A DNA stretch of 64,000 nucleotides from NCBI GenBank assembly GCA_020846745.1, contig JADLDI010000079.1:1-64000 (forward strand), in the 5' to 3' direction. The notes under the pieces are model-generated. The model saw only the letters and a list, made by a program, of their open reading frames with translations, was not told where the DNA came from and did not search any database. Origin of the DNA: Bryobacterales bacterium. Its GTDB lineage: Bacteria > Acidobacteriota > Terriglobia > Bryobacterales > Bryobacteraceae. Positions 1 to 8,960 of this stretch are shown piece after piece (position 1 is the stretch's first letter; each line of letters opens with the position of its first letter). Both the position numbers and the translations under genes were made by a program.

Positions 1-204
1 CGTAGCCGCCCCGGCCCCGTCCGCACCGTCTCCTCCCATAAACCGCCGTAACGCCGGAGCAAACCTACTCTTGCAGCCCTGGCTCCCTCTCACCCCCAAC
101 GGGCTCTCCGCACTGTCTGAACCGCAGGAGAGGGCCAGAGAGGGCCTTGCGTTTGAGATTCCGCCGCATTATGATTTGCTCCGTCCCATGGAGGGTCAGA
201 CACA

Positions 205-540
205 ATGCGGTTTTTCTACTTGTTGCTCACGGTGTTGCTGATCGCGCTGCCCGCCGTTGCCGCGGAAGCTTCGCCTAAGTTTACGTCGGTAGCCCCAGAG
301 AATGGCGCCGCCGGTTCTGAGTTTGTCGTGCAAGGAGAGAACCTGACCAAGGACTCAGTCGGCTGGGTATACTTTACGGACGGCAAGAACGATTCGAAGT
401 GCGAGATTAAGGACCAGCAGGCGAAGACGGTGAAGATTAAGGCGCCGGCTGACATTAAGCCGGGCCGATACTCACTCATGATACTTACCGCCGATAAGTC
501 GAGATTTATCGAGCAGCCGGTAAAAGTCAATATTCAATAG
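205..540 (+). CDS. Small secreted IPT/TIG-like domain protein
   Basis: Protein of 111 residues. Residues 1-20 form a clear signal peptide: a short basic start, a Leu-rich core and an AVA-A type cleavage site. The mature part (about 24-110) reads like one IPT/TIG immunoglobulin-type beta sandwich, with an opening SVAPENGAAGSEFVVQGENL and a late PGRYSLMI strand that fit the family pattern of Pro/Gly turns. A GGAGGG ribosome site at 190-195 lies nine bases before the ATG and supports this start. It probably works outside the cytoplasm as a small binding or structural module; no catalytic residues are visible. It stands alone, with the next gene 50 bases downstream. Family assignment is by pattern only. 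Confidence 0.7.
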   Translation: MRFFYLLLTVLLIALPAVAAEASPKFTSVAPENGAAGSEFVVQGENLTKDSVGWVYFTDGKNDSKCEIKDQQAKTVKIKAPADIKPGRYSLMILTADKSRFIEQPVKVNIQ

Positions 541-556
541 CGGACATTCCAGCACA

Positions 557-580
557 CGCAAGCGCCAACGTTCGCCTGCG
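557..580. terminator. Hairpin after the IPT/TIG gene
   Basis: CGCAAGCG (557-564) can pair with CGCCTGCG (573-580) over an eight-base loop with one mismatch. No T-run follows, so this may be only an mRNA 3' end structure rather than an intrinsic terminator. Confidence 0.3.
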
Positions 581-592
581 ACGGGTTCATAA

Positions 593-1162
593 TTGAGCAG
601 GTCTCGAGTGGACACGTTTGTGCACTTTCCGGCGGACGATCACGCCCTGCTGGCGGGGGTGGCGGCAACGATGGACGAAGCGGTGAGGCGCGGCAGCGCA
701 TGGATCGCGTGCAAGCCAGGATGCACGGGGTGTTGCCTGGGTCCGTTCGCGATTTCAGCAGCGGACGCCGGGCGGTTGAGGCGTGGCATGGCTGAACTGG
801 CGGGGGCAGATCCGGTGCGCGCGGAAGCGGTTAGGGCAAGAGCGGAAGCGTATCTAAAACGTATTGCCGATGCAGCAGATGTGGATTGCTTGCCTGAGGA
901 GATGGACGAAGTGCCCTGCCCGGCGCTTGATGTGTCGACGGGGCTTTGCGATTTGTACGAGTGGAGACCATTGACGTGCCGCACGTTTGGACCGGCTACA
1001 CGGATAGGCAACGGTCCGGTGGGGGCGTGCGAATTGTGCTTCGAAGGGGCATCGGACGAAGAGATTGGGCGGTGCGCGGTGGACATCGGCTTCGTCGAGG
1101 AGGAGGAGGATGATGACGAGCCGACGGGGAGCACCCTGGTGGCGCATGCGCTCGCCCGCTGA
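593..1162 (+). CDS. YkgJ-family cysteine cluster protein
   Basis: Protein of 189 residues with the Cys pattern of the YkgJ/zinc- or iron-chelating cluster family: C40, C44, C47 and C48 near the N-terminus, then C109, C119 and C129 in a context ending RPLTCR, and a last C146/C149 pair. The R-P-x-x-C-R signature is typical of this family. The cluster probably binds a metal; the physiological role of the family is poorly known. An acidic stretch follows residue 165. The first start in frame is TTG at 593; a GTG at 608 is an equally plausible start and loses five residues. No signal peptide, so it is expected to be cytoplasmic. Confidence 0.8.
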   Translation: MSRSRVDTFVHFPADDHALLAGVAATMDEAVRRGSAWIACKPGCTGCCLGPFAISAADAGRLRRGMAELAGADPVRAEAVRARAEAYLKRIADAADVDCLPEEMDEVPCPALDVSTGLCDLYEWRPLTCRTFGPATRIGNGPVGACELCFEGASDEEIGRCAVDIGFVEEEEDDDEPTGSTLVAHALAR

Positions 1163-1182
1163 TCGCCGGGTATTCTGAAGGC

Positions 1183-1318
1183 GTGAGAGTTGTCGGTTGT
1201 GTTCTCGTATGCGTGGGTGTTTTGCTGGGGACGGAGGGGAAGTGGACGCCGGATCAGATTTTGCAACTGGACCGCGCGTAGTTAAAGCAGCAGGGTTTGA
1301 GCCGGTCGCCGCGGCCGC
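1183..1318 (+). pseudogene. N-terminal remnant of an S46-type peptidase
   Basis: A GTG at 1183 opens a 32-codon frame. It encodes a hydrophobic signal-like segment followed by GKWTPDQILQLDRA, then TAG at 1279-1281, and the same frame continues with LKQQGLSRS. From memory of the S46 family (dipeptidyl peptidase 7/11), mature N-termini read like KWTPxQxLxLDPAWLKxQGL, so the TAG falls where a Trp codon (TGG) is expected. Homology is lost within about 15 codons, at the end of the convergent dCMP deaminase gene. I read this as the surviving 5' end of a deleted S46 peptidase gene. It is too short to be certain. Confidence 0.5.
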
Positions 1319-1783
1319 CTAGACACGGCGGACCTTGATGCCGGCTTCGCCGAACAGCACTTCCACCATGCCGAAGTGCTCGTTGTAGTAGTCGCTCGAA
1401 TACTGCTTCATCCGTTCGGCGGAGACAACTACTTCTTTGATCCCGGCCTGGACGATGGCCCGTGCGCAGTCCATGCAGGGCATGATTTCGACATAGATGG
1501 TGCAGTGTTCGAGCGGAGTGCCGCACCGGGCGGCGTTGCAGATGGCGTTGCGCTCGGCGTGTTCGATCCACAGATACTTGGTGGGTCGGACTTTGCGTTC
1601 CGGTATGTCGTCACGAATGCCGCGTGGGAACGAGTTATATCCCGTGGTACGGATTTCGCGGGCGGGGCCGATGATCACGCAGCCGATTTGCGTGTTGGGA
1701 TCTTTTGAGCGGGCAGCCACCACCTTGCAGATTTGCAGGTAGTACTGATCCCAATCCGGTATTTCGGGCGGCGTGGGGGACAT
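1319..1783 (-). CDS. dCMP deaminase family protein (ComEB-like)
   Basis: Protein of 154 residues, the usual length for a zinc-dependent deoxycytidylate deaminase. The zinc and catalytic motifs are intact: H75-A-E77 in the string EHAERNAI, and P102-C103-M-D-C106. The reaction is deamination of dCMP to dUMP, feeding dTMP synthesis; ComEB proteins share the fold. The N-terminal part with SKDPNTQIGCVI is typical of the family. The substrate cannot be fixed by motif reading alone, and another cytidine-type substrate is possible. It is divergent from the AsmA gene and convergent on the S46 remnant. Confidence 0.85.
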   Translation of the reverse strand: MSPTPPEIPDWDQYYLQICKVVAARSKDPNTQIGCVIIGPAREIRTTGYNSFPRGIRDDIPERKVRPTKYLWIEHAERNAICNAARCGTPLEHCTIYVEIMPCMDCARAIVQAGIKEVVVSAERMKQYSSDYYNEHFGMVEVLFGEAGIKVRRV

Positions 1784-1814
1784 GCAGCGAATTCTAGCCT
1801 ATATTCTGGAATCA

Positions 1815-3473
1815 ATGCGTCGCCTGATTGTCGTAGTTGCCGCCTTCGTGGTTCTGCTCGGGGCCCTGGTTGGGTTCTCCGGCTATTTGTTAAAGGGCTT
1901 GGTCACCGGCGAGAAAGACACACTGCTGAAGGAATTGAGCCGGCGGGCAGGAGTGCAGATCTCAGTCGAGCGGGCGGAGTTCGATGTGGCAGGATGGTAC
2001 GCCATGCGTCCCGCGTTATCGCTTGCGGGCGTGAAGGTCGCCAATCCGCCGGGATTCCAGCAACCACACCTGCTAACGGCCGATCGCATTGATGTCCGTG
2101 TCGCGATGAGGCCGCTGCTCAGCAAGCGATTGGCGGTGGAAACGCTGGTGCTCGAAAAGCCGCAGTTTTTGATCGAACGAAACAGGCAAGGCATCAGCAA
2201 CCTGGAAGTGTTCTCGCAGGGGTTGGGTCCCGGCAAAGGGGCCGGCGAGACTGACAAGGCGAGTGATTCCGCTGTGGCGATGAGCATCCAATCGATGCAG
2301 ATACGTAACGGTGAAGTACGCATGGCGGGGGGCGCGGTGTCGAGACTCCATGGGATCGATCTGCAACTCAAAGACGTGGCAGCCGGCCGGCCGATGGCGA
2401 CCGAGTTATCCGCAAAACTATATGAGGGAACGCGGTCAAGCCTGAACTTCAAAGGCAACATGGGACCGTTCAGCGCAAACTCCGCCGCCGTGGATGGAGT
2501 GGCGGACATTAAGCTATCGCTGGCGGATGTGCCGGATGCGATACGGCGGCTGGAGTTTGGGGATCTACTGGCGAAGCCGGGGGCCAACTCGATTGTGAGC
2601 TTGAGCGGCACGGTTAAGGGCGACCTCTACGGCGCGCTTCAGGGTAACGGCAAATTCGCCGTCGACGGCCTGTCGGTGGGACGGCCGGAGTATTTGCTGC
2701 CGTTATCGGGGTCGGCTCCGCTGGCCGTGACGGTGCGGAAGCTGATGTCGACACCGGTGACCGATCTGCGGTTGCGCAACGCGCTGCTCAAGGTGGGTCC
2801 TGGGGAGTGGAAAGGCGCAGTGGATCTGCTGATGGCCGGTGGGGTGGTCCGCGGTAAGTCGACCGGGGCAATCCGGGGGATAGATATCAATCAGTTCCTG
2901 GCGGCATTCACTTCGAGCAATAATCGCATGGCCGGGCAATTGAACATCCCGAGTTATACGTTACGTTTCGGCGGGAAGGACGCGGAGCAGTTGAAGCGAT
3001 CGCTCTCGGGCGAAGGTCAGGTGATGGTGGCGAAGGGGCAGATCAAGGCGCTGGACATACTGGCGTCGATCCGCCGGGCCGTGGAAAAGGTAGGGCTGAT
3101 GGAAGCGGAGAAGGCGGGCAATACGGAATTCACGACGCTGAACACGGCGGTTCGTGTAGAGGGAGGGGCGTTACAGGCTTCAGACTTTGTGATCGAAGGT
3201 CCGGCGCTGATGGTGAATGGGGCGGGAACAATCGGGTTCGATCAAACGATGCAGTTTAAGTTGAGCACGCTGGTTCGCGGGCGGATCGCCGAGTTACTCG
3301 GACGTAAGGGCGTGGGCAACGCGCCGGCCGAAGCAGCGGTGCCGGTGGAAGTAAGTGGAACGGTGGGCAATCCGCGCGTCGTGCCGAACGTAAAGAGCAT
3401 GGCCGTTTCGACGGGCGTGAACTTCCTGCGCGATCTGATTCAGAAACGTCTTGTGGAGAAGAAACAGCAATGA
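1815..3473 (+). CDS. AsmA family protein
   Basis: About 552 residues from the ATG at 1815, which begins MRRLIVVVAAFVVLLG, a single N-terminal membrane anchor. An upstream ATG at 1773 overlaps the divergent deaminase start and adds a non-hydrophobic leader, so I prefer 1815. Behind the anchor lies a long beta-rich region. It has the AsmA features of an early block on derivation of levels (VRVAMRPLLSKRLAVETLVLEKPQF), a repeated LxxLxGxVKGDLYG type pattern, and a C-terminal part around residues 380-540 resembling AsmA_2. Members of this superfamily bridge the periplasm and are linked to outer-membrane lipid traffic in diderms. It overlaps the next gene by four bases (ATGA), so the two are probably cotranscribed. 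Confidence 0.8.
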   Translation: MRRLIVVVAAFVVLLGALVGFSGYLLKGLVTGEKDTLLKELSRRAGVQISVERAEFDVAGWYAMRPALSLAGVKVANPPGFQQPHLLTADRIDVRVAMRPLLSKRLAVETLVLEKPQFLIERNRQGISNLEVFSQGLGPGKGAGETDKASDSAVAMSIQSMQIRNGEVRMAGGAVSRLHGIDLQLKDVAAGRPMATELSAKLYEGTRSSLNFKGNMGPFSANSAAVDGVADIKLSLADVPDAIRRLEFGDLLAKPGANSIVSLSGTVKGDLYGALQGNGKFAVDGLSVGRPEYLLPLSGSAPLAVTVRKLMSTPVTDLRLRNALLKVGPGEWKGAVDLLMAGGVVRGKSTGAIRGIDINQFLAAFTSSNNRMAGQLNIPSYTLRFGGKDAEQLKRSLSGEGQVMVAKGQIKALDILASIRRAVEKVGLMEAEKAGNTEFTTLNTAVRVEGGALQASDFVIEGPALMVNGAGTIGFDQTMQFKLSTLVRGRIAELLGRKGVGNAPAEAAVPVEVSGTVGNPRVVPNVKSMAVSTGVNFLRDLIQKRLVEKKQQ

Positions 3474-4855
3474 GACTTATAGCCGGGATTCTGCTTGCGG
3501 TGACGCTGACGGCCGCGCCTGTGAAGCAACATGCGGCGAACCCGCATTATTACGAATGGAAAGGTAAGCCGCTGATCCTGCTGACCTCCGGCGAGCATTA
3601 TGGCGCGGTGCTGAATGGAGACTTCGATTACCGCAAGTACCTGGCAACGCTTGCTAAAGACGGCCTGAACCTGACACGCATCTTCACAGGCGTATACCGC
3701 GAAGTGCCCGGCGACTTCGGAATAACACGTAACACGCTGGCGCCTACGGAGCAAGCCTATGTATCGCCGTATGCAAAGGCGGCGGGCGGTAAGTACGACC
3801 TAAGTAAGTGGAACCCGGCCTATTGGTCGCGGCTGCACTCGTTTTTGGACGAAGCAAACCGGCACGGGATTGTGGTGGAAGTGACCATCTTCTGCGTGTA
3901 TTACCAGGACCGGATGTGGGAATTGAGCCCGTGGCATCCGAAGAACAACGTAAACGCGACACCGGCTGCGCCGCGAGCGGAGGTGCTGACACCAAAGCAC
4001 GATGCTTATGTGAAGTGGCAGGAGGCGTTCGTGCGGAAGATCGCCGCCGAGCTGGCGCGGCACGATAACGTGATCTTCGAGGTGTGTAACGAGCCCTATG
4101 TCACAACCGTGCCGGCTGACTGGCAAACGCATATGGCCGGGGTGGTGAAACAAGCGCTGCCGAACCATCTGGTGGGGCGGAACGTCGCCAACTTCACGGC
4201 CAAAGTACCGGAAGCCGAGGCGAACCTGAGCTTCCTGAATTTCCATTACGCCCGACCGCCAGTCGCCGTGGCAGAGAACTATTCACTCGGCAAGATCATC
4301 GGATTAGACGAGACCGGCTTTGACGGGACGCTGGATGCGATCTATCGAATTCAGGCCTGGGACTTTCTGCTCGCCGGCGGCGCGCATTACAACAACCTCG
4401 ACTACTCGTTTGTCGCCGGGCATGAGGACGGGACATTTCTCGTTCCCGGGACAGCGCCGGGCGGCGGGAGCGTCGAGTTACGGAAGCAGTTAAGCATCCT
4501 GCGGCGGTTCATCGACCAGTTACCAATCACAGCGATGCGGCCCGTTTCCGACTTATTCGTGGGCAGTCTTCCCGATGGCTGGTCAGCGCGGGCCTTTGGC
4601 AATGCCGGGCGAGCCGCAGTCTACATGCAGTCGGCGCAGGTGCAGCCGAACCGCCGGCCGCGGATCACGTACCAGGCCTCGAAACGGTCGCTGAGTTTGC
4701 GGCTGAATCTTCCGGCGGGACGCTGGACCGTGAACTGGTGGGATACGCGGACCGGCAAAGTCCAGACACAGACGTTTGTGCACGAAGGCGGACACGCCGT
4801 AATCGGCACACCAGAGTTCACCGAAGATTTGGCGGCGATCCTGGAGCGGCAGTAA
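3470..4855 (+). CDS. Secreted glycoside hydrolase, (beta/alpha)8 clan A type
   Basis: Protein of 461 residues with a short signal peptide (1-16). The catalytic TIM barrel spans roughly 25-370. N207-E208-P209 in VIFEVCNEPY is the acid/base motif of clan A hydrolases at the end of strand 4. E281 in GLDETGF is the probable nucleophile at the end of strand 7. The C-terminal 80 residues, with RWTVNWWDTRTGK, look like a small beta domain. It resembles cellulase/mannanase-like and DUF4038-type proteins, but I cannot name the substrate. Likely role: polysaccharide or glycoside breakdown in the periplasm or outside the cell. Translationally coupled to the AsmA gene by ATGA. Confidence 0.75.
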   Translation: MRLIAGILLAVTLTAAPVKQHAANPHYYEWKGKPLILLTSGEHYGAVLNGDFDYRKYLATLAKDGLNLTRIFTGVYREVPGDFGITRNTLAPTEQAYVSPYAKAAGGKYDLSKWNPAYWSRLHSFLDEANRHGIVVEVTIFCVYYQDRMWELSPWHPKNNVNATPAAPRAEVLTPKHDAYVKWQEAFVRKIAAELARHDNVIFEVCNEPYVTTVPADWQTHMAGVVKQALPNHLVGRNVANFTAKVPEAEANLSFLNFHYARPPVAVAENYSLGKIIGLDETGFDGTLDAIYRIQAWDFLLAGGAHYNNLDYSFVAGHEDGTFLVPGTAPGGGSVELRKQLSILRRFIDQLPITAMRPVSDLFVGSLPDGWSARAFGNAGRAAVYMQSAQVQPNRRPRITYQASKRSLSLRLNLPAGRWTVNWWDTRTGKVQTQTFVHEGGHAVIGTPEFTEDLAAILERQ

Positions 4856-4858
4856 CGG

Positions 4859-5887
4859 CTATTTGCGGAAGGCGGCGCGAAGGCGATCCGCCGGAAGGGC
4901 CTCCACCGTGCGGCCATTGGCCGTCGTGGTTTTCGCCTGAGTCATTGAGTTGTAAATCGCTTCTTCGGTCGACTCGACGACCCCTTGCAGCAACCCCGAC
5001 ACCTCGTCGTTCGTCATGGTGGGCGGGTCGCGATGGGTGGTGAAGGCGATGCCGTAGTCGCCTGAGCCATTCGATCCGTTGGACCCGGTCCGCGCCATGC
5101 CCCAAATTGTGCGCGCGGCAAGGCGCTGAAGCTGACGTGCGTCAACAGGCGCGTCGGTGGCGACGACCATGATGATGCTGCCGCCGCGGGTGGCGCCCGA
5201 TTGCGGCCGCGGAAATGGCTGGCCGCAAATGCGGAGGTCGCCGCCGAAGTTCGATTGGACCAAGACGCCGACGGTCCACTGCGCCACCTTGCGCGACGCG
5301 GTGCCGATGCCGCCTTTCCAGCCGAAGGCGATCGTACCGGTACCCGCGCCGACTGCTCCTTCTTCAACGGGCCCCGGTTTAGCGTTCGCGATCGCGGCGA
5401 ACACTTCTTCGCGGCCGACGGAACGCGACCGGATGTCATTGAGCGCGCCATCGTTGGTTTCGCCCACCAGCGGATTGAGCGACCGAACGTCTTCATTGCC
5501 CTTCAGGTCGAGCATGTAATCGAGCAGGGCGTCGGCGACGCGGAAGACGTTTAGTGTAGACGTTAGCGCGATGGGCGATTCGATCGTCCCCAGTTCGTTC
5601 ACCTGTGTCGATCCGGCGAGTTTGCCGAAACCGTTGCCGACGAATACCGCGCCGCGCACCTTCTCACGAAACAGGTTGCCGGAGTGCGGCAAGATGACAG
5701 TGACGCCGGTCCGGATGGTGTCGCCGCGAACCAGAGTGGCGTGACCAACGCGCACACCCGCTACGTCGGTAATGGCGTTGAGGGGGCCGGGAGGGAGGCT
5801 GCCTGGGACACACCCCAGGTCGCGAATGCGCTCCGCCACAACAGCAGAACTCACCAGAATCAGTACCAAGGCGGCTCGCAGCGGCAT
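4859..5887 (-). CDS. P1 family (DmpA-type) aminopeptidase
   Basis: About 342 residues from the ATG whose complement lies at 5885-5887; this start opens directly into a signal peptide (MPLRAALVLILVSSAVVAE). An upstream ATG at 5923 adds twelve unlikely residues. The sequence follows the DmpA/L-aminopeptidase D-esterase family: ITDVAGVRVGHATL near the start, GETNDG, then VGAGTGTIAFGWKGGIGTAS, and GGSIIMVVATDAPV. These enzymes self-cleave before the Ser of the last motif (G|S-I-I), which becomes the nucleophile of an Ntn-like fold. Expected to be exported and to release N-terminal residues from small peptides or amides. Convergent with the hydrolase gene. Confidence 0.85.
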   Translation of the reverse strand: MPLRAALVLILVSSAVVAERIRDLGCVPGSLPPGPLNAITDVAGVRVGHATLVRGDTIRTGVTVILPHSGNLFREKVRGAVFVGNGFGKLAGSTQVNELGTIESPIALTSTLNVFRVADALLDYMLDLKGNEDVRSLNPLVGETNDGALNDIRSRSVGREEVFAAIANAKPGPVEEGAVGAGTGTIAFGWKGGIGTASRKVAQWTVGVLVQSNFGGDLRICGQPFPRPQSGATRGGSIIMVVATDAPVDARQLQRLAARTIWGMARTGSNGSNGSGDYGIAFTTHRDPPTMTNDEVSGLLQGVVESTEEAIYNSMTQAKTTTANGRTVEALPADRLRAAFRK

Positions 5888-5953
5888 ACGCCGATCGTAC
5901 CGTGCGTCACAAATTTCGGACACCGCCGGGCGAATATGTTACGCTTCCGTTTT

Positions 5954-7624
5954 ATGGCCGAGGCCAAGCTGCAAGTAATACCTCTCGGCGGCTTAGGCGA
6001 GTTCGGCATGAACTGTCTCGCCCTCCGCTATGGTGACGACATTATCGTCATCGACGCGGGCATGATGTTTCCCGACGCGGAACTGATGGGCGTCGACAGC
6101 GTCATTCCCGAGTTCACCTACCTGACCGACAATCGCGAGCATGTCCGCGCGTTGATCCTGACGCACGGGCACGAAGACCACATCGGCGCAGTGCCGTTCC
6201 TGTTGTCTGAACTGGACATTCCGGTGTACGGCACGGCGTTCACGCTGGCCTTGGTGGAGCGGCGTTTAGACGAGCACGAGATGCTCGAGAACGTGAACCT
6301 GAATGTGGTGGAGTGCGGCCAAAAGGTCGAATTGGGCTGCTTCACGGTCGAGTTCATTCAGGTGACGCACTCGATTCTGCAGGCGGCCGCGGTGGCGATT
6401 ACGACGCCAATTGGCGTGGTGATGCATACGGGAGATTTCAAAGTCGATCCCACGCCGACAGACAACCTGCTGTTCGATCTGCACACGTTTGCCGATTACG
6501 GCAAGCGGGGCGTGCTGCTGCTGCTCTCCGATTCCACCAATGCCGACCGGCCCGGGTATACGGAGAGCGAACGCGCGGTGTATCCGCGGCTGGACGAGAT
6601 TTTCACGCGGGCCGACAATCGCATCGTGGTTTCGTGTTTCTCGTCCTCGATCCACCGCATTCAGCAACTGCTTGATTTGGCGAAGGTGCATGGGCGCAAG
6701 GTGGCCTTCCTTGGCCGGTCGATGAGCGAAGTGACGGAAATCGCCCACAATCTCGGGCTGCTGCATATTCCGGACGACACCTTGCTGCGGCCGCAGGATA
6801 TACAGTCGATGCGGCGGGACCGTGTGTGTGTGATCGTGTCGGGCACGCAGGGCGAGCCGATGTCGGCCTTTTCGCGCGTGGCGGTGGATAACCATAAGAA
6901 CCTGTCGGTGGAATCGGGCGACACGGTGGTGCTGTCGTCGCGCATCATTCCCGGCAATGAGAAGGCGATTTTCCGCACGCTGAACCACTTTGCACGGCGA
7001 AACGTGAACCTGATTTACGGCAGCATGAACCCGCCGGTACACGTGTCGGGTCACGCTTCGGCGGAAGAGTTGAAACTGGTGCTGAACCTGGTGCGGCCCA
7101 AGTATTTCATGCCGATCCACGGCGAATACCGGCAAATGGCGACGCACGCCAAGCACGCCCAGCACATGCATTATTCGGGCCTGGAGCAGACCTTCGTGCT
7201 CGAAACCGGCGAAACGCTCGAAATCGACAAGCGCGGCGCGCGCAAAGGCGAACAGGTGCCGGTTGGGCGCGTGTGTATCGACTCGGGCACGATCGACGAA
7301 TTTGTGGATGACATCGTGATTCGCGATAGGCGCCACCTGGCCGAGGATGGCTTCGTGCTGCCGATTATCGCCATCAACAAGCACTCGGGGTTGCCGGAAA
7401 CGCTTCCCGAAATCGTCACGCGCGGGTTCATTTCGGACGAAGACGGCAGCACGCTCATGCAGAACGCGCGCCAAGTGGTAGCGAAAACGCTGGAATCGTC
7501 GTCAGCCGAAGAGCGTGGCGATTGGGGCGTGATGCAGGAAAAGATCCGCGCCGATTTGAAACGGTTTCTGACGAAGGCGACATCGCGCCGGCCGCTGATT
7601 ATGCCGGTGATCCTGGAGGTATGA
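5954..7624 (+). CDS. rnj: Ribonuclease J
   Basis: 556 residues from the ATG at 5954 (MAEAKLQVIPLGGLGEFGMN), the canonical RNase J opening; the longer upstream frame overlaps the divergent peptidase and looks non-coding. The metallo-beta-lactamase core carries H71-G-H73-E-D75-H76. The beta-CASP part includes the SDSTNADRPGYT and RPKYFMPIHGEYRQ motifs, and the C-terminal domain follows. RNase J is a 5'-exonuclease/endonuclease for mRNA decay and rRNA/mRNA maturation in the cytoplasm. Its stop overlaps the ATG of the FAD oxidase gene (ATGA), so the two are coupled. Confidence 0.95.
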   Translation: MAEAKLQVIPLGGLGEFGMNCLALRYGDDIIVIDAGMMFPDAELMGVDSVIPEFTYLTDNREHVRALILTHGHEDHIGAVPFLLSELDIPVYGTAFTLALVERRLDEHEMLENVNLNVVECGQKVELGCFTVEFIQVTHSILQAAAVAITTPIGVVMHTGDFKVDPTPTDNLLFDLHTFADYGKRGVLLLLSDSTNADRPGYTESERAVYPRLDEIFTRADNRIVVSCFSSSIHRIQQLLDLAKVHGRKVAFLGRSMSEVTEIAHNLGLLHIPDDTLLRPQDIQSMRRDRVCVIVSGTQGEPMSAFSRVAVDNHKNLSVESGDTVVLSSRIIPGNEKAIFRTLNHFARRNVNLIYGSMNPPVHVSGHASAEELKLVLNLVRPKYFMPIHGEYRQMATHAKHAQHMHYSGLEQTFVLETGETLEIDKRGARKGEQVPVGRVCIDSGTIDEFVDDIVIRDRRHLAEDGFVLPIIAINKHSGLPETLPEIVTRGFISDEDGSTLMQNARQVVAKTLESSSAEERGDWGVMQEKIRADLKRFLTKATSRRPLIMPVILEV

Positions 7625-8943
7625 TCGCGGTCGAAGATGCGTCGGGCTATCAGGGCCACGCGGACCGGGAGTTTGCGCCAACGTCTATCGACGAATTAGC
7701 GGCGGTGGTGCGCGAAGCCGCCTCGCAGCGGATTCCGATCACGGTGGCCGGAGGACGGACGGGAGTTACCGGCGGATGCTGTCCGCAGGGTGGCTGGCTG
7801 GTCGGCATGCAACGGCTGAACGCGTTGCGCATCGAACAGGGCATCGCGTTCGCACAGGCCGGTGTATCTCTTCAGACTCTGCACGCCGAGGCCGTCGCAA
7901 CGGGTCAACTGTATCCACCCGATCCGACGGAGTGGACAGCGACTGCCGGCGGATCCATCGCGACAAATGCATCGGGGTCGCGGTCGTTCCTGTACGGGGC
8001 GACGCGGCGCTGGGTGCGTGCGCTGACGGTGGTTATGGCGGGCGGAACCGTCCGCAAGTTCAGGCGCGGCGATAAGATCGAGTTCGAAGTTCCGACAATC
8101 CGCTTGCCGCACACGCGTAAGAATACTGCCGGTTACCTGCTACAGCCAAGCATGGATTGGATCGACCTGATAACTGGTTCGGAAGGGACGCTCGCGATTG
8201 TGGCGGAGGCGGAGTTAAAGTTGATCCCGACGCCGCGGGACTTACTCACTGGAGTTATCTTCTTTGCCGATGACGAGACCGCACTGGCCGCGGTGGACGC
8301 CTGGCGCACTGTTCCGGGCGTGCGAATGCTCGAGTATGTCGATTCCGGTTCGCTGCGGTTGCTGCAGCAGCCGGGCGGGTCGGCGTTGCTGATTGAGCAG
8401 GAGTTAGGTTTGAAGGCCGATGTGCACGAATGGCTCGACCGGTTGGAAGAACAGCACGCGTTGCTCGAAGATTCGTGGATTGCGTCGAACAATGCGGAAC
8501 GCGAACGATTCCGCAAGTTCCGCCACGCGCTGCCGGAGAAAGTAAACGAGACTGTCCGCCGTAACGGGTTCCTGAAGTTGGGTTCCGATTTCGCGGTACC
8601 GGTCGAATCGAACTTAACTATGCTCCGCTGTTATCGCGAGCACTTAGAGCGCGAGTTCGCAGGCCGGTACGTGATCTTCGGCCACATCGGCGATGCACAT
8701 GTGCACGTGAACATTCTGCCGACAACGCAAGCGGAGTTCGATCGTGGACGCGAATTGATGATAGAGTTCGCGCGAAAGGCCGTTTCGCTCGGCGGGACGG
8801 TCAGTGCGGAGCATGGATTAGGCAAGCGCAAGCGGGACCTGCTGCAACTGCAGTACCCCGCCAAGGAGTTAGAAGCGATGCGCGCGGTGAAGCGCCGCCT
8901 AGATCCGGACGGGTTATTGGGGCGCGGGAATTTGTTTAGTTAG
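7621..8943 (+). CDS. FAD-linked oxidase, GlcD/D-lactate dehydrogenase type
   Basis: 440 residues from the ATG at 7621, which overlaps the RNase J stop. The N-terminal PCMH-type FAD domain shows VAGGRTGVTGGCCPQGG, the glycine-rich PPDPTEWTATAGGSIATNASG and the ITGSEGTLAIV block. The C-terminal oxidase domain has the GHIGDAHVHVNILP and SAEHGLGKRKRDLL motifs seen in glycolate oxidase subunit GlcD and D-lactate dehydrogenases. It probably oxidises a 2-hydroxy acid (glycolate, D-lactate or D-2-hydroxyglutarate); the sequence does not decide which. No Fe-S partner (GlcF) or GlcE is nearby. Confidence 0.85.
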   Translation: MIAVEDASGYQGHADREFAPTSIDELAAVVREAASQRIPITVAGGRTGVTGGCCPQGGWLVGMQRLNALRIEQGIAFAQAGVSLQTLHAEAVATGQLYPPDPTEWTATAGGSIATNASGSRSFLYGATRRWVRALTVVMAGGTVRKFRRGDKIEFEVPTIRLPHTRKNTAGYLLQPSMDWIDLITGSEGTLAIVAEAELKLIPTPRDLLTGVIFFADDETALAAVDAWRTVPGVRMLEYVDSGSLRLLQQPGGSALLIEQELGLKADVHEWLDRLEEQHALLEDSWIASNNAERERFRKFRHALPEKVNETVRRNGFLKLGSDFAVPVESNLTMLRCYREHLEREFAGRYVIFGHIGDAHVHVNILPTTQAEFDRGRELMIEFARKAVSLGGTVSAEHGLGKRKRDLLQLQYPAKELEAMRAVKRRLDPDGLLGRGNLFS

Positions 8944-8960
8944 GTGAGCGGTGTGCGCGT

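Noticed and set aside
1-204. Partial gene entering from the left edge
   Set aside because: One frame stays open for about 80 codons but has no family motif and overlaps the ribosome site and start of the IPT/TIG gene; I see nothing supported here.
6266-7474. 402-codon frame opposite RNase J
   Set aside because: Antisense shadow with skewed composition; RNase J motifs fill the sense strand.
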